Shown: one piece after another, positions 42,794-51,790 of the stretch | Layout: every line of letters begins with the position of its first letter | How positions within the stretch are numbered: position 1 is the stretch's first letter | NCBI GenBank assembly: GCA_963674835.2 | Contig: CAXXKC010000003.1 | Span: forward strand, 1,302,001-1,366,000 | Source: G963674835 sp963674835 | GTDB lineage: Bacteria; Planctomycetota; Planctomycetia; Pirellulales; Thermoguttaceae | Reading direction: 5' to 3' | DNA: 64,000 nt | The notes under the pieces: generated by a model | Told to the model about the DNA's origin: nothing | Database searches by the model: none | The model's input: only the letters and a program-made list of their open reading frames with translations | Made by a program: the position numbers and the translations under genes

Positions 42794-42796
42794 CCT

Positions 42797-44125
42797 ATGC
42801 GTCACCACTGGCAGCTTCACATCATCGGCGGACGACGGCTGTGCGGGACGGTCGAAGTGAGCGGCTCGAAGAACGCCGCCTTGCCGATGATGGCGGCCGC
42901 GATCCTGGCCGAGGGGCCTGTGCGACTGGAGCAGGTTCCCGCACTGGCCGACGTGGACACGCTGACGCTTGTGCTGGCGGAGCTGGGCGTGGCGGCCGAG
43001 CGGTCGAGCCAGGGGAACCTGGTGCTGGAAACGATCGACGCCGAGCCGGTTCGCGCCAGCTATGAGTTGGTGCGTCGGATGCGGGCCAGTTTCTGCGTGC
43101 TGGGTCCACTGTTGGCACGGCGAGGCCGCGCGGTGGTTTCGCTGCCGGGCGGCTGCAATATCGGCCCACGCCCGGTGGATCTGCACCTCAAGGGGTTGGC
43201 GGCGCTGGGGGCTGAGATCGAGATTCGGCACGGCTACGTGCATGCTCGTGCGAACGGGCTGCGCGGCGCCACGATCCGTTTGTCGGGCCTACGGGGCTCT
43301 ACGGTCACGGGCACGGCCAACGTGCTGTGTGCCGCGGTGCTGGCCCGCGGTGAAACCGTGCTCCTCGACGCGGCGCAGGAGCCGGAGATTGCCGACTTGG
43401 CGCGGTTGCTTATTGCGATGGGTGCTCGGATCGACGGCGTGGGAACGGCGACGCTTCGGGTGCGCGGGGTCGATCGTCTGGAGGGGGCGACGCACCGGGT
43501 GATTCCCGACCGGATTGAAGCCGCGACGATGGCTTTGGCGGTGGCGGCGACTCGCGGTTGTGCCACGATTGCCGGGGTCGTGCCTGAGCACTTGGAAGCG
43601 GTGGTCGCGAAGCTTCGCCAGGCGGGTTGCGACGTGGAGGTCGGCGAGGATTGTCTGGCGGTGGAGGCGACTCGTCGGCTGGAGCCCGTGGAGATCGTCG
43701 CGCGGCCTTGTCCGGGGATTCCGAGCGACATCCAGGCGCAGTGGATGGCGACGTTGGCCTTGGCCCGGGGGCAGAGCCGCGTGACGGACCGCGTGTTTCC
43801 GGGCCGTTTCACGCACGTGGCCGAGCTGCATCGGCTGGGGGCGCGGATCGAGATGATCGACGGCACGGCGGTAATCACGGGCATGGAGCGATTGAGCGGG
43901 GCACGGGTGGTGGCTTCGGACTTGCGCGCCAGCGCGGCGCTGGTTGTGGGAGGGTTGGCCGCCGAGGGGGAGACGATCGTAGCGCAGGCGGACCATCTGG
44001 ACCGAGGCTATCAGCAGTTGGACGCCAAGGTGGCCCGGCTGGGCGGAGTCGTTCGGCGCGGGCCGATCTCAGACGAGGAACAGTGCGAGTCGGTGCGTGA
44101 GCGCGAGCAGGGCTGCGCCTCGTGA
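42797..44125 (+). CDS. murA: UDP-N-acetylglucosamine 1-carboxyvinyltransferase
   Basis: MurA transfers enolpyruvate to UDP-GlcNAc, the first committed step of peptidoglycan synthesis, in the cytoplasm. Signature elements: VSGSKNAALPMMAAAILA near the start, catalytic loop LPGGCNIGPRPVDLH with the Cys that fosfomycin targets, and RIEAATMALAVAATRG. The C-terminal RASAALVVGGLAAEGET with GYQQLDAKVARLGG is typical. Length 442 aa is slightly long because of a charged tail. The active Cys supports a working peptidoglycan pathway in this organism. Convergent with the BBP7 gene, 24 bp apart. Confidence 0.94.
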   Translation: MRHHWQLHIIGGRRLCGTVEVSGSKNAALPMMAAAILAEGPVRLEQVPALADVDTLTLVLAELGVAAERSSQGNLVLETIDAEPVRASYELVRRMRASFCVLGPLLARRGRAVVSLPGGCNIGPRPVDLHLKGLAALGAEIEIRHGYVHARANGLRGATIRLSGLRGSTVTGTANVLCAAVLARGETVLLDAAQEPEIADLARLLIAMGARIDGVGTATLRVRGVDRLEGATHRVIPDRIEAATMALAVAATRGCATIAGVVPEHLEAVVAKLRQAGCDVEVGEDCLAVEATRRLEPVEIVARPCPGIPSDIQAQWMATLALARGQSRVTDRVFPGRFTHVAELHRLGARIEMIDGTAVITGMERLSGARVVASDLRASAALVVGGLAAEGETIVAQADHLDRGYQQLDAKVARLGGVVRRGPISDEEQCESVREREQGCAS

Positions 44126-44149
44126 GGTGGAGGCGGCCGAATCGAGCAT

Positions 44150-45421
44150 CTACCACCGCACGGTTACGCCGACATGGGGACCGTGATAGACGGCCTGACC
44201 TTTGTCGTCGAGGGCCAGCGGGCCGAGCGTGAGCAGTTCCGGGTTGGTCTGGAGGTTCTCGGCACCCAGGGCCAGCCCGGTGATCCAGATGGCCCGGTAG
44301 CCGACCTCGGCGGTCATGCAGCGGCTGCATTCGTAGATCAAGGAGAGATCGAGGTCACCGACGAACGAGGTTTGCCCCTCACTTCGCGAGTGGAAGTAGG
44401 TTTGCGTGCCGCCGGTTCCCGATTCGGCCTGATAGCGGGAATAGAGATCGATCTTGTTCTGGCAGATGGCGCCCTTCATGCCGAAGTTGATCCACCAGCC
44501 GGGATCGACGTGGAACTCGAACAGTCCGCCGACTTGAACGCCCAGGAGGCGGTTGCGCGTTTGGGTGAGGATTGTGTTGCGCGTGCCGCTGAGGGTGGGC
44601 ATATCGGACGTGGTTAGGTACTGGAGGTCGTCGTCGAGCTGCATTGCTCGACCGCCGAACAAGAAGGACGTCCGGAGGCCGATAGGCGGAATGGGTAGCT
44701 GATGGCGGAGATTGAGCTCGAAGTTGTTCAGACGTGAACGGTATTCAACGGCGGCGAGGTCGTTGTAGTCGAACTGCTCGAGCGGCGTTCCGGCGAAGGT
44801 GTTTCCAAAGGCACCGAAGGGCGAGAACAAGTCGCCGAAGCCACCGACATCGTTGGCGGTGTTGTCGCGCACGGCCGCGGAGCGGTTCCAGGAGCTGAGT
44901 CCGAAGTAGGAGAACTCGATGCTGTGGGAGGGGACGATCATCCAGCCGAGGAGGATCTCTCCGCCACCGCTGAAGGGGAACTTGACGCTATTTGTATTGA
45001 GGACGATGTCCGGCGACTCTCCTTCCGCGGTGATGCCCAGGGCGGCGAAGTCGACATGTTCGTCGGCATCGCGCATCAGTGCCATTCCTCGGAAGCGGGC
45101 GTAGAGCGTGGGCGGAGGGCATTCGGGGAGCGGACAGCAGGGGGGCGGGCAGTTGCGCGTCATGCAACAGCGTGTGGTCGGACCGACCGGCAACGGGCCG
45201 TTCGGACATGGGGTACCTGACCCCGGCGAGCCGGCGAGCATGGCGCCGGTGTCGGCAGGGACTTGGGAATCGGCAGCTACAGGCATCGCGGCGGTCGCGG
45301 ACGGGGTTGTCGAATCGGAGTATGGCGTTGCGACGTCCTGTGCCCAGGCAGCTTGGGACTGGACCAGCGCCAGAAGGAGCGCCGCCGTCGCAATGGCCCA
45401 CCGATTGATTCTATTGCTCAT
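44150..45421 (-). CDS. BBP7-type outer-membrane beta-barrel protein
   Basis: This 423-aa protein has a signal peptide (IATAALLLALVQSQAAWAQD). A Cys/Pro-rich segment follows at about residues 70-106 (GTPCPNG, TRCCMTRNCPPPCC, PECPPP). From about residue 107 the chain alternates as in a beta barrel: LYARFRGMALMRDADEHVDF, EILLGWMIVPSHSIEFSYFGL, FELNLRHQLPIPPIGLRTSFLFGGRA, and it ends HGPHVGVTVRW with a terminal aromatic residue as in outer-membrane proteins. The pattern matches the BBP7 family described from Rhodopirellula-type planctomycetes. The Cys cluster could cross-link the outer surface; that is inference. Confidence 0.8.
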   Translation of the reverse strand: MSNRINRWAIATAALLLALVQSQAAWAQDVATPYSDSTTPSATAAMPVAADSQVPADTGAMLAGSPGSGTPCPNGPLPVGPTTRCCMTRNCPPPCCPLPECPPPTLYARFRGMALMRDADEHVDFAALGITAEGESPDIVLNTNSVKFPFSGGGEILLGWMIVPSHSIEFSYFGLSSWNRSAAVRDNTANDVGGFGDLFSPFGAFGNTFAGTPLEQFDYNDLAAVEYRSRLNNFELNLRHQLPIPPIGLRTSFLFGGRAMQLDDDLQYLTTSDMPTLSGTRNTILTQTRNRLLGVQVGGLFEFHVDPGWWINFGMKGAICQNKIDLYSRYQAESGTGGTQTYFHSRSEGQTSFVGDLDLSLIYECSRCMTAEVGYRAIWITGLALGAENLQTNPELLTLGPLALDDKGQAVYHGPHVGVTVRW

Positions 45422-45752
45422 CCAAGAGCCTCCGTTCCCAAAGACGGGCGATGACTGGATATCGAATCCGTTCCCAATATGAATTCGGCTTTCCTTGGCC
45501 GTACCATCAGAAGATCCGACAAGATCTCCGGGACCAACAGAGGCTAGCCATAGCGCCCAGATTCACCGCCTGTGCTAACGTGGGCTAGATTGTCGCATGG
45601 CAGGAGGGTGCCGTGGACAGCAGCACATGATAGGAAAGATAGTGAGGCCTGAGCCATCCCCACACTGGCACTAGGCCTGTGGGGGATTCCAGGGGCGACG
45701 GCAACGGTGCACGGTGTTGCTGACGGGTTGCCGGCGGACGCGCCGCGTGGTG
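45422..45752. other. Intergenic region upstream of the BBP7 gene
   Basis: It holds the BBP7 promoter region and the 3' flank of the lipoprotein gene to the right-hand strand's left. No RNA gene, repeat or clear sigma-70 pair was recognised. Confidence 0.35.
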
Positions 45753-47177
45753 CTATTTGGAGTCGGCCTGCTGTTGGGCCTGGAGTTTGAAGAAGAGGAC
45801 ACGCAGAGCGGCCTTGAGCTCTTGGGGAGGTTTTTGGTTGTAGGCCTCGCGGAGCATGTCCATGAAGGTGAGCCGGCGTGTGTCGATGGGGTTCTTGCCG
45901 CGATAGTAGTCGTTGGCCCCGGCCAACCAGAATTTGCGCACCTCGGGAGACATCGCCTGTTTGTATTGGCGCTCGATGTATGTGACGAGCTCTTCGATGC
46001 TCATGCGGTGCAGATCGGGGGTTGCGACGGATGCGGGCTGCGAGGGCGTGGCGGCGGGGCGCGGCGGCGGCGCCGTGGACGAGGGTGCAGGTTCCTTCGG
46101 CGGTGGAGCGGGGGTGCCGGGCGTTGAGAGGGCCGGCGGGGTGCCGGATGCGGCGACGTTGGCCGGGGGCGTCATGACCGGCTGCGCGGGCGGCGTCAAC
46201 AGCGGCTCTTGTTGGGCATTGGCCGGGGCCGCCGCGGGTGTTTCCTGAACCGTAGGGGCGGGAGACTCTTCGTCTGGCGCCGCCGGGGCCACGTTTGCCG
46301 GGCTTGGTGGGTTGGGGTTGGAGGCGACGGGTGCGGCGGGCTGCGTGCCGGGCCAGTCGAGTGTTTCGCTCCAGATCGGCTCTTCGTTGCCGAAGAACCA
46401 GACTCGCATCTTGCCCGGCTTGGCCAGATCGGTGGCTGAATCGAGATCGTTCAGGTCGATCTTGACGACTCCTGTGTCGTCGGCCCAGCACGGGAGAAGG
46501 TAGAAGACGAGCGCGTCGCCGGATATATCGTCGATGGCATAGGCGGCCTCTTTGCCGAGGCTATTGACGCGAGCACGCAGCGTGATCGGTCGACCGTCCT
46601 TCTTCAATATGAACATAAGCGAGGAGGTGACCGGCTCGGCGGACCCGGAGTATTTAGGGTCGTTGATGCGGTCGACTTGCCGCTGCCACTGCCGCTGGGC
46701 CTCACTGCCGTCGAGTACGAGGGGTTTGAGCGAATCGAGTTCACCGGGCTTGTCGGCCCAAGCGATCTGGAGCGACGGTCTAGGGAACGCCTGCCAGGGA
46801 TAGCGTATCTGGAGCACTGGCTCGCCGGAGGCGCCGACGGCGACCGTCACGTCGGGCTTGGCGCCGGCTACAGCCTTTCGAGCCGCTTCGACCGAGCGGT
46901 CCGGGTGCGGGGGATCCGTGACCGGCGGCGCTTCGGTGACTTGGTTGGGTAGCGTGATTGGGGGCGTGGTGGCCTTTGGCGGTGTGTCGTTCCGCGGCGG
47001 CACGTCGGTTGGGACTGGTAAGGTTTCGGCGACCGGATCTTGGGCGGGCTTGGTTTGCTGCGTCTGCTGCGTCTCCGAGGTGGGCGCAGGCGATTTGGAC
47101 TTCCGTTCGGGCCACTTGCTGCCGCAACCGGAAGTGATGAGAGCCAATAGGATGACCGCCACAAGACGCGCTTTCAT
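45753..47177 (-). CDS. Proline-rich lipoprotein of unknown function
   Basis: This 474-aa protein opens with a lipoprotein signal (LVAVILLALITSGCGSKWPE). Residues about 20-85 are Thr/Pro/Gln-rich. A folded part at about 90-270 includes LQIRYPWQAFPRPSLQIAWADKPGELDSL, TSSLMFILKKDGRPITLRARV, ALVFYLLPCWADDTGVVKIDLND and MRVWFFGNEEPIWSETLDWPG. A second Pro/Ala-rich stretch at about 275-395 precedes a C-terminal helical region (LVTYIERQYKQAMSPEVRKFW, RLTFMDMLREAYNQKPP). I do not recognise the family. The two low-complexity linkers suit a protein reaching from a membrane through the periplasm. Confidence 0.65.
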   Translation of the reverse strand: MKARLVAVILLALITSGCGSKWPERKSKSPAPTSETQQTQQTKPAQDPVAETLPVPTDVPPRNDTPPKATTPPITLPNQVTEAPPVTDPPHPDRSVEAARKAVAGAKPDVTVAVGASGEPVLQIRYPWQAFPRPSLQIAWADKPGELDSLKPLVLDGSEAQRQWQRQVDRINDPKYSGSAEPVTSSLMFILKKDGRPITLRARVNSLGKEAAYAIDDISGDALVFYLLPCWADDTGVVKIDLNDLDSATDLAKPGKMRVWFFGNEEPIWSETLDWPGTQPAAPVASNPNPPSPANVAPAAPDEESPAPTVQETPAAAPANAQQEPLLTPPAQPVMTPPANVAASGTPPALSTPGTPAPPPKEPAPSSTAPPPRPAATPSQPASVATPDLHRMSIEELVTYIERQYKQAMSPEVRKFWLAGANDYYRGKNPIDTRRLTFMDMLREAYNQKPPQELKAALRVLFFKLQAQQQADSK

Positions 47178-47432
47178 AGAATCTATCCTACCGCGTTTCT
47201 GAAAACTGCGGCAACCGCCGAACGAGGAGGTTCATAAGCCGCATCATGAGGGTATCCTGGAGGGTCTCATCGGATGAATTCCCCCCCGCACGGCAGAAAA
47301 GTCTGGCTAGCCGGGAAAACCGGTACGAACGTCATTCTCGGATGCAGGGGGAGGGCCAAGAATGCTGCCGTTGGATTCAACGAGGTTCAAAATACGCAGT
47401 CTTGGTCCCTCAGGGATCGTGACGGGTTGGGG

Positions 47433-48437
47433 TTAGTTCTCCGATCCGCGGAAAACCTTTTGACGGAGAACGTTCTTGCTGGAGGTGAGAGGTCCTGGGT
47501 TGGCGTCGTCGCGTAAAATGGTGTAGATCATGTTGAACTTGGCGTCCAGATCATCTGCGTAATGAACGAGCATGGCCTCGGGCGTCATGGGCGGCTTGGG
47601 GGAGCCCCATTCGGCCAACCGCTGGTGCGCAACAATGACGTGCTCCAGCCGGAGCAACGTTTCCGGGGCCAAGTGCACGGCCTGGGCGGCCTCGCGGACG
47701 ATATCGCGGCCCAGGAGCAGGTGGCCGATCAGCTCGCCGGCAGGCGTGTAGACGGGCTCGGCCGTTTCCAAGGCCAATTCCCGGAGCTTGCCGATATCGT
47801 GCAGCACGGCGCCGGCTACCACCAGCGATCGGTCCAACGGCGGCTTCAGGTCGGGATACTGCTGGCGGTAGTGGTCGGCGAGAAACACGGCCGTTCGGGT
47901 CACGCTGAGGACGTGTTCAAGCAGGCCGCCGATGAACGCGTGATGGTGGTGCCGGGCCGCGGGGGAGATGAGCAGTTGGTCCCGGTTGTGCAGGAGGATG
48001 CTCTCGGTGAGCGTGCGCAGACCGTCGTCGGTGATCTGGTCGTGCACGATGCGGAGCAGCTCGTCGAGCATTGCGGCGGGGTCGTGGCGCGAATGGGGCA
48101 GAAGCATGTTGGGATCGAAGCCATCGGCGGCGTCGGACTCGACTGCGGGGCGGATCTTGCGGATGTCCAACTGGGCGCCGTAGGGCGTGTCGCGATAGGC
48201 GGCACGAACCTTGTAGAAGACGCCGGGGGTCCAGCTTTCGCGGCACTCGGCGGCCCAGGGCGAGTTGTCCCAGACGGGAAAGCTGACTTCGCGGCCGGCA
48301 TCGCGGAAGGCGACGCGATAGTACGGCTTGCCCTCGCGCGTGGTGAGTTCCTCCTTGGCGGTCATCACGACGAACAGGTCGGCCTCCTGACCATGGACCA
48401 TCTCGCAAAGGGCCATTTGCCGTAGATTTTGGGACAT
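47433..48437 (-). CDS. YhaM-like 3'-5' exoribonuclease (OB fold plus HD domain)
   Basis: This 334-aa protein starts at ATG 48437 (MSQNLRQMALCEMVHG). Residues about 10-90 form an OB-fold nucleic-acid domain (ADLFVVMTAKEELTTREGKPYYRVAFRD). An HD metal-phosphohydrolase domain follows: HHHHAFIGGLLEHVLSVTR, VVAGAVLHDIGKLREL, LIGHLLLGRDIV, EHVIVAHQR and YADDLDAKFNMI give the metal-binding His and Asp residues. This order matches YhaM/Cbf1, a nuclease of Gram-positive and related bacteria. Longer frames upstream (to 48659) lack family resemblance. Convergence or coupling with neighbours is absent; the xerD-like gene is divergent. Confidence 0.8.
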   Translation of the reverse strand: MSQNLRQMALCEMVHGQEADLFVVMTAKEELTTREGKPYYRVAFRDAGREVSFPVWDNSPWAAECRESWTPGVFYKVRAAYRDTPYGAQLDIRKIRPAVESDAADGFDPNMLLPHSRHDPAAMLDELLRIVHDQITDDGLRTLTESILLHNRDQLLISPAARHHHHAFIGGLLEHVLSVTRTAVFLADHYRQQYPDLKPPLDRSLVVAGAVLHDIGKLRELALETAEPVYTPAGELIGHLLLGRDIVREAAQAVHLAPETLLRLEHVIVAHQRLAEWGSPKPPMTPEAMLVHYADDLDAKFNMIYTILRDDANPGPLTSSKNVLRQKVFRGSEN

Positions 48438-48600
48438 CGTGGGCGGCTCCCGGCGTCGTCGGAAGGGATGGGACAGGCGAGGGGGATTGTAGCGGAAGTC
48501 CCCACGTTTGGGCAGGCTACCCCCTCCCGGTAATCTGGCAAATGAATTGAAGGCGGCCGAGTCGGGTGTCCGAAGTGCTAGGGTGGGCTGAGGTTGGGGT

Positions 48601-48618
48601 GTTGTGCAGAAGCATAAC
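48601..48618. repeat. Hairpin repeat, copy A
   Basis: GTTGTGC-AGAA-GCATAAC forms a 7-bp stem with one G-T pair. The same element with a perfect stem, and the shared flank CCTAC or CTAC, recurs at 56409-56426. It lies just upstream of the larger palindromic repeat. Confidence 0.45.
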
Positions 48619-48649
48619 CTACCTGCCAGAAGCCCTTTCCAAACGCCGT

Positions 48650-48694
48650 GTGCCCTCACCCCCGGGCCCTGTCCCGCGAGCGGGCGAGGGGAGG
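48650..48694. repeat. Dispersed palindromic (REP-like) repeat, copy 1
   Basis: This 45-bp element starts GTGCCCTCACCCCCGG and ends GCGGGCGAGGGGAGG; the inner CCCGC/GCGGG and CCCTG.../GAGGGG arms can pair. It is near-identical to 63542-63586 in the same orientation. Similar CACCCCCGGCCCCTCTCCC elements are scattered widely in bacterial genomes. It lies 22 bp before the recombinase start. Confidence 0.75.
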
Positions 48695-48715
48695 TTTCTT
48701 GGATTGGTTGGGTTT

Positions 48716-49657
48716 ATGGGTGTTTCACGACGTAGACCGCTTCGTCCGCAACCGCCGAAGGCGCGGGCGTTGGGCCAGGCTTGGCTCGATACGTTCGTGA
48801 GCTATGCGGCCGGCGAGTGCCATTTATCGGAGAATACGGTGGCGGCCTATCGCCGCGATCTGAGGCGGTTCTTCGAGTGGCTGGACGGCCGGAGCATCCC
48901 GGAGTTGACGGTTCAGGACCTGGCCGATTACACGACGTGGCTGCACAACAAGGAACTGGCACCGGCGTCGTTGGCGCGGCATTTGGTGTCGCTGAAGGTG
49001 TTCTTCCGGTATCTGCAACTGGAAGGAGTGTTGCAGGACAATCGTGCCGAGCTGTTGGGAAGCCAGAAGCTTTGGCAGCGCGTGCCGCAGGTGCTGTCGC
49101 CGGAGCAGATCAATCGCCTGTTCGACAGCCCACGATCGTACGATCCGTTCTGGCGGCGCGATCGGGCCATGCTGGAGCTGCTTTATGCGACGGGTTGCCG
49201 GGCGTCGGAGTTGTCGAACCTGAAGCTGGAAGACGTTCACTTCGACCAGGGCTTCTGCATGTGCCACGGCAAGGGAGACAAGCAGCGGCTGGTGCCGCTG
49301 GGGGCGCGTGCGGTGGCGGCGGTCCGGGAGTATTTGGAGCACGAGCGGCCGGTGTCGGTGAAGCGGTCCGGTTCGACACCGTCGTGGCTGCTGCTGTCGT
49401 ACCGCGGGCGCCGGCTGCGGCGAGAGCGCATCTGGGAGCTATTGAAGAAGTACGTGCAGCGGGTGGGGGCGCCGCCGCTGGTGAGTCCGCACACGATGCG
49501 ACACAGCTTCGCCACGCACATGCTCGCCGGGGGGGCCGACTTGCGGCAAGTTCAGGAGATGCTGGGGCACGCCAGCATTGCGACGACGCAGATCTACACG
49601 CACGTGGATACGTCGCGGCTGAAGGCGGTGCACAACCAGTTCCATCCACGAGCGTAG
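48716..49657 (+). CDS. xerD: XerC/XerD-type tyrosine recombinase
   Basis: This 313-aa recombinase is the size of XerC/XerD, which resolve chromosome dimers at dif. It opens MGVSRRRPLRPQPPKARALG at ATG 48716. The N-terminal SAM-like domain reads FVSYAAGECHLSENTVAAYRRDLRRFFEWL. The catalytic residues are present: Arg in YATGCRASELSNLKLED, Lys in GKGDKQRLVPLG, HxxR in HTMRHSFATHML, His in LGHASIATTQIYTHV, with Tyr in IYTHV. Whether it is XerC or XerD cannot be settled by eye. The frame stays open upstream to 48566 but runs through a dispersed repeat, so the later start is preferred. Confidence 0.9.
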   Translation: MGVSRRRPLRPQPPKARALGQAWLDTFVSYAAGECHLSENTVAAYRRDLRRFFEWLDGRSIPELTVQDLADYTTWLHNKELAPASLARHLVSLKVFFRYLQLEGVLQDNRAELLGSQKLWQRVPQVLSPEQINRLFDSPRSYDPFWRRDRAMLELLYATGCRASELSNLKLEDVHFDQGFCMCHGKGDKQRLVPLGARAVAAVREYLEHERPVSVKRSGSTPSWLLLSYRGRRLRRERIWELLKKYVQRVGAPPLVSPHTMRHSFATHMLAGGADLRQVQEMLGHASIATTQIYTHVDTSRLKAVHNQFHPRA

Positions 49658-49679
49658 GACAGCGGGGCGCGCCGGCGGT

Positions 49680-50174
49680 CTACTTCGGTGGGTGGAGAGG
49701 GGCGAACTTGATCTTGTCGACGAGCTTGACGATGCGCCCGTCGGGAGTGACGTAGCCGGAAATGGCGGTGATGGCGTCGATCGTGTATTCGTAGCGGAGG
49801 TTGTAGTCGCAGTCGAGCTCGACTTCGGTATCCTGCACGGAGCCGGGGCCTGCGTTGTCGCCGAGGATGCCGCGGATCTGTTGGCGGAGCGCGGAGAAGT
49901 CGCGGCCGAGCGAGCGCTGGCCGAACTGGATCGACGCGAGTTGGCCGTCGGAGGCCGCACGGAGGCGAACCGTGATGGGTGGAAGCTGATCGGGCGCCGG
50001 GAGTCCGGGGTTGGGCGCGGCCAGCGGCATCTTGATGTTGAAATCGCCTTCGGGCGCAATGATCTTGAACGTCATGATGAAGAAGGCCAGAAGCTGGAAG
50101 ACGACGTCGATCATCGGCGTCATCATCAGCTCGATCTTCTCGTCGCTACGTTCACCGATCTTGCGGATCTTCAT
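49680..50174 (-). CDS. exbD: ExbD/TolR-type biopolymer transport protein
   Basis: This 164-aa protein has the ExbD layout. A short basic N-terminus (MKIRKIGERSDEKIEL) precedes one transmembrane helix, MMTPMIDVVFQLLAFFIMTF, with the conserved Asp that carries protons in ExbB/ExbD motors. A periplasmic domain ends the chain (VELDCDYNLRYEYTIDAITAI). It pairs with ExbB to convert proton motive force into work across the envelope. It is the last of five minus-strand genes (TPR, TPR, ExbB, ExbD, ExbD) and the second ExbD, 62 bp after the first. Paired ExbD copies suggest a mixed complex. Confidence 0.9.
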   Translation of the reverse strand: MKIRKIGERSDEKIELMMTPMIDVVFQLLAFFIMTFKIIAPEGDFNIKMPLAAPNPGLPAPDQLPPITVRLRAASDGQLASIQFGQRSLGRDFSALRQQIRGILGDNAGPGSVQDTEVELDCDYNLRYEYTIDAITAISGYVTPDGRIVKLVDKIKFAPLHPPK

Positions 50175-50236
50175 GACTGACGTGTATCGCGTGGATTATG
50201 CTCGGACACAACGGGCCGGACGCGAGGCGCGGTATC

Positions 50237-50704
50237 TCAGGTGTCGGGGAGTTTGAGGGATTCGCGCTGCTGGCGGGCGCGGAGGGCGAATTTTTCGAAG
50301 CCGACGTCCTGGCAGATCTGCATGAGCTCCTGGACCTGGCCGGTTTCGGCGTCGCGGTCGGCCCGGATCACGACTACGGCGTCGCGGAAGTTGGTATTGG
50401 GCGTGGCTTCGAGGACCTGGCGCTCGCGGACGAGCAGGGGCTTCAGTCCGGCGATGCTGATCTCGTCGAAGCCCATGAGGACGATGCCGCGCCGCATGAG
50501 CTGGAGGGTGATGGGACATTCGAGCGGGGCGTCGGCTGGCTTGGCCAGTTCGCTGGGCGGGAGCTTCACGCGTTCGCTTTGATCGACGTCGCTGAAGTTG
50601 AGCACGACCATGAAGAAGGCGACCAACTGAAAGGTCATGTCGATCATGGGCGTCATGTCGAGCTCGCTGACTCTCGTGCGGCCCAGGCTCTTAGCTACGC
50701 GCAT
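50237..50704 (-). CDS. exbD: ExbD/TolR-type protein, second paralogue
   Basis: This 155-aa ExbD paralogue reads MRVAKSLGRTRVSELDMTPM, then the transmembrane helix IDMTFQLVAFFMVVLNF with the conserved Asp. Its periplasmic part contains DAVVVIRADRDAETGQVQELMQICQDVGFEKFALRA, the typical ExbD/TolR C-terminal fold. It differs clearly from the other copy outside the helix, so the two are old paralogues, not a recent duplication. The start follows ExbB by 25 bp, supporting one transcript. Confidence 0.9.
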   Translation of the reverse strand: MRVAKSLGRTRVSELDMTPMIDMTFQLVAFFMVVLNFSDVDQSERVKLPPSELAKPADAPLECPITLQLMRRGIVLMGFDEISIAGLKPLLVRERQVLEATPNTNFRDAVVVIRADRDAETGQVQELMQICQDVGFEKFALRARQQRESLKLPDT

Positions 50705-50729
50705 GGCTTGACTCCGATCGCCGCGATGC

Positions 50730-51647
50730 TCATGGCTTCTTGGTGCCGAGGGTGGAGAACCGGCTCATCAGGCCCTCGCTGACAATGCCCACCTCGAGGA
50801 CCAGCCGCGCCATGCGGTTGCGGAGGATGTTGTAGATACCGATGGCGGGAATGGCGATGAGGAGGCCGATGAGAGTGGTGACGAGGGCCATTGAAATGCC
50901 TTCGGCCAACTGAGAGGGGCGCGGCTGGGTGGGGCTAGTGGCGATGACGCGGAAGGACTGGACCATGCCGTCGACCGTACCGAGTAGGCCAACCATGGGG
51001 CTGATGGTGCCGATCAGCGCGATGTAGCTGAGGCGGTGTTCGAGCTTCATGTTCTCCTCTTCGCCCACCTCCTGCATGGCCTCGATCGCCTGGGAGTAAC
51101 CGGCTCCGGTGGACAGTTTGCCCAAGCCGGCGGAGAGGACCTGGCCGAGGAAGGACTCGTCGTTCTTGGCCAGTTCGTAGGCTTCCTGGTATTTCTTTTC
51201 GTTGAGCTGCTGTTCAAAGCTCTCGACCAGGGAGATGGGGACCACGTTGTCGCGGCGTGCGGCGAGGATATTCATGACCATGAGGGCGACGAACGTGAAA
51301 GAGATGGCCAGGAAGGCCACGCTGTAGCGGAGACCGAGTGCGCGGTAGGTGAAGCCGAGCAGCGTGCTGTCGGTGGTGGTTGTGGTGGCGTCGCCGGAAT
51401 CGTCGGCGGCGGCGGGTGTTTGGGCCGGCTTGGCGGCGGCTTCCGGCTTTTCGGCGGGGGCGGGCGGTTTTTCGGCCGGCTTCGCCGCGGGGGGCGCGTC
51501 GGGGGCGGCAGGTTTGGCGGCTTCCTGGGCGAGACTGACGCGAGCGTCGCCCAGACCGATGAGCGAAAAGGTCACTGCGACCAACCCCAAGAGTCCGAAG
51601 GAGCAGACGATGGCTCCCAGCCAACTTGACAAGAACCCATGCCGCAT
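50730..51647 (-). CDS. exbB: MotA/TolQ/ExbB-type proton channel protein
   Basis: This 305-aa protein has a signal-like first helix (IVCSFGLLGLVAVTFSLIGL), then an Ala/Pro/Lys/Glu-rich linker (about residues 40-85). Next comes an ExbB core: transmembrane helix YSVAFLAISFTFVALMVMNILA, cytoplasmic region with ESFEQQLNEKKYQEAYELAKND, then IALIGTISPMVGLLGTVDGMVQSF and the last helix ALVTTLIGLLIAIPAIGIYNIL. The conserved GLLGTV and TxxGL motifs are present. With the ExbD pair it forms a proton-driven motor. ATG 51647 (MRHGFLSSWLGA) is chosen; an earlier start adds a non-family segment. The extra N-terminal helix and linker are common in planctomycete versions. Confidence 0.9.
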   Translation of the reverse strand: MRHGFLSSWLGAIVCSFGLLGLVAVTFSLIGLGDARVSLAQEAAKPAAPDAPPAAKPAEKPPAPAEKPEAAAKPAQTPAAADDSGDATTTTTDSTLLGFTYRALGLRYSVAFLAISFTFVALMVMNILAARRDNVVPISLVESFEQQLNEKKYQEAYELAKNDESFLGQVLSAGLGKLSTGAGYSQAIEAMQEVGEEENMKLEHRLSYIALIGTISPMVGLLGTVDGMVQSFRVIATSPTQPRPSQLAEGISMALVTTLIGLLIAIPAIGIYNILRNRMARLVLEVGIVSEGLMSRFSTLGTKKP

Positions 51648-51790
51648 GACGAATCTCCGCTTGAAAGGGTTAGGGGTTGGGGAGTCGGGACCAGGGGTTA
51701 GGAATTGGGGGCAAAGTGTTTTCGAGACCGTTGGTGGATTCCGGTGCCGGGCAGACGAAAACGTGTGTGGAGAGGCATCGCCATGAGACA

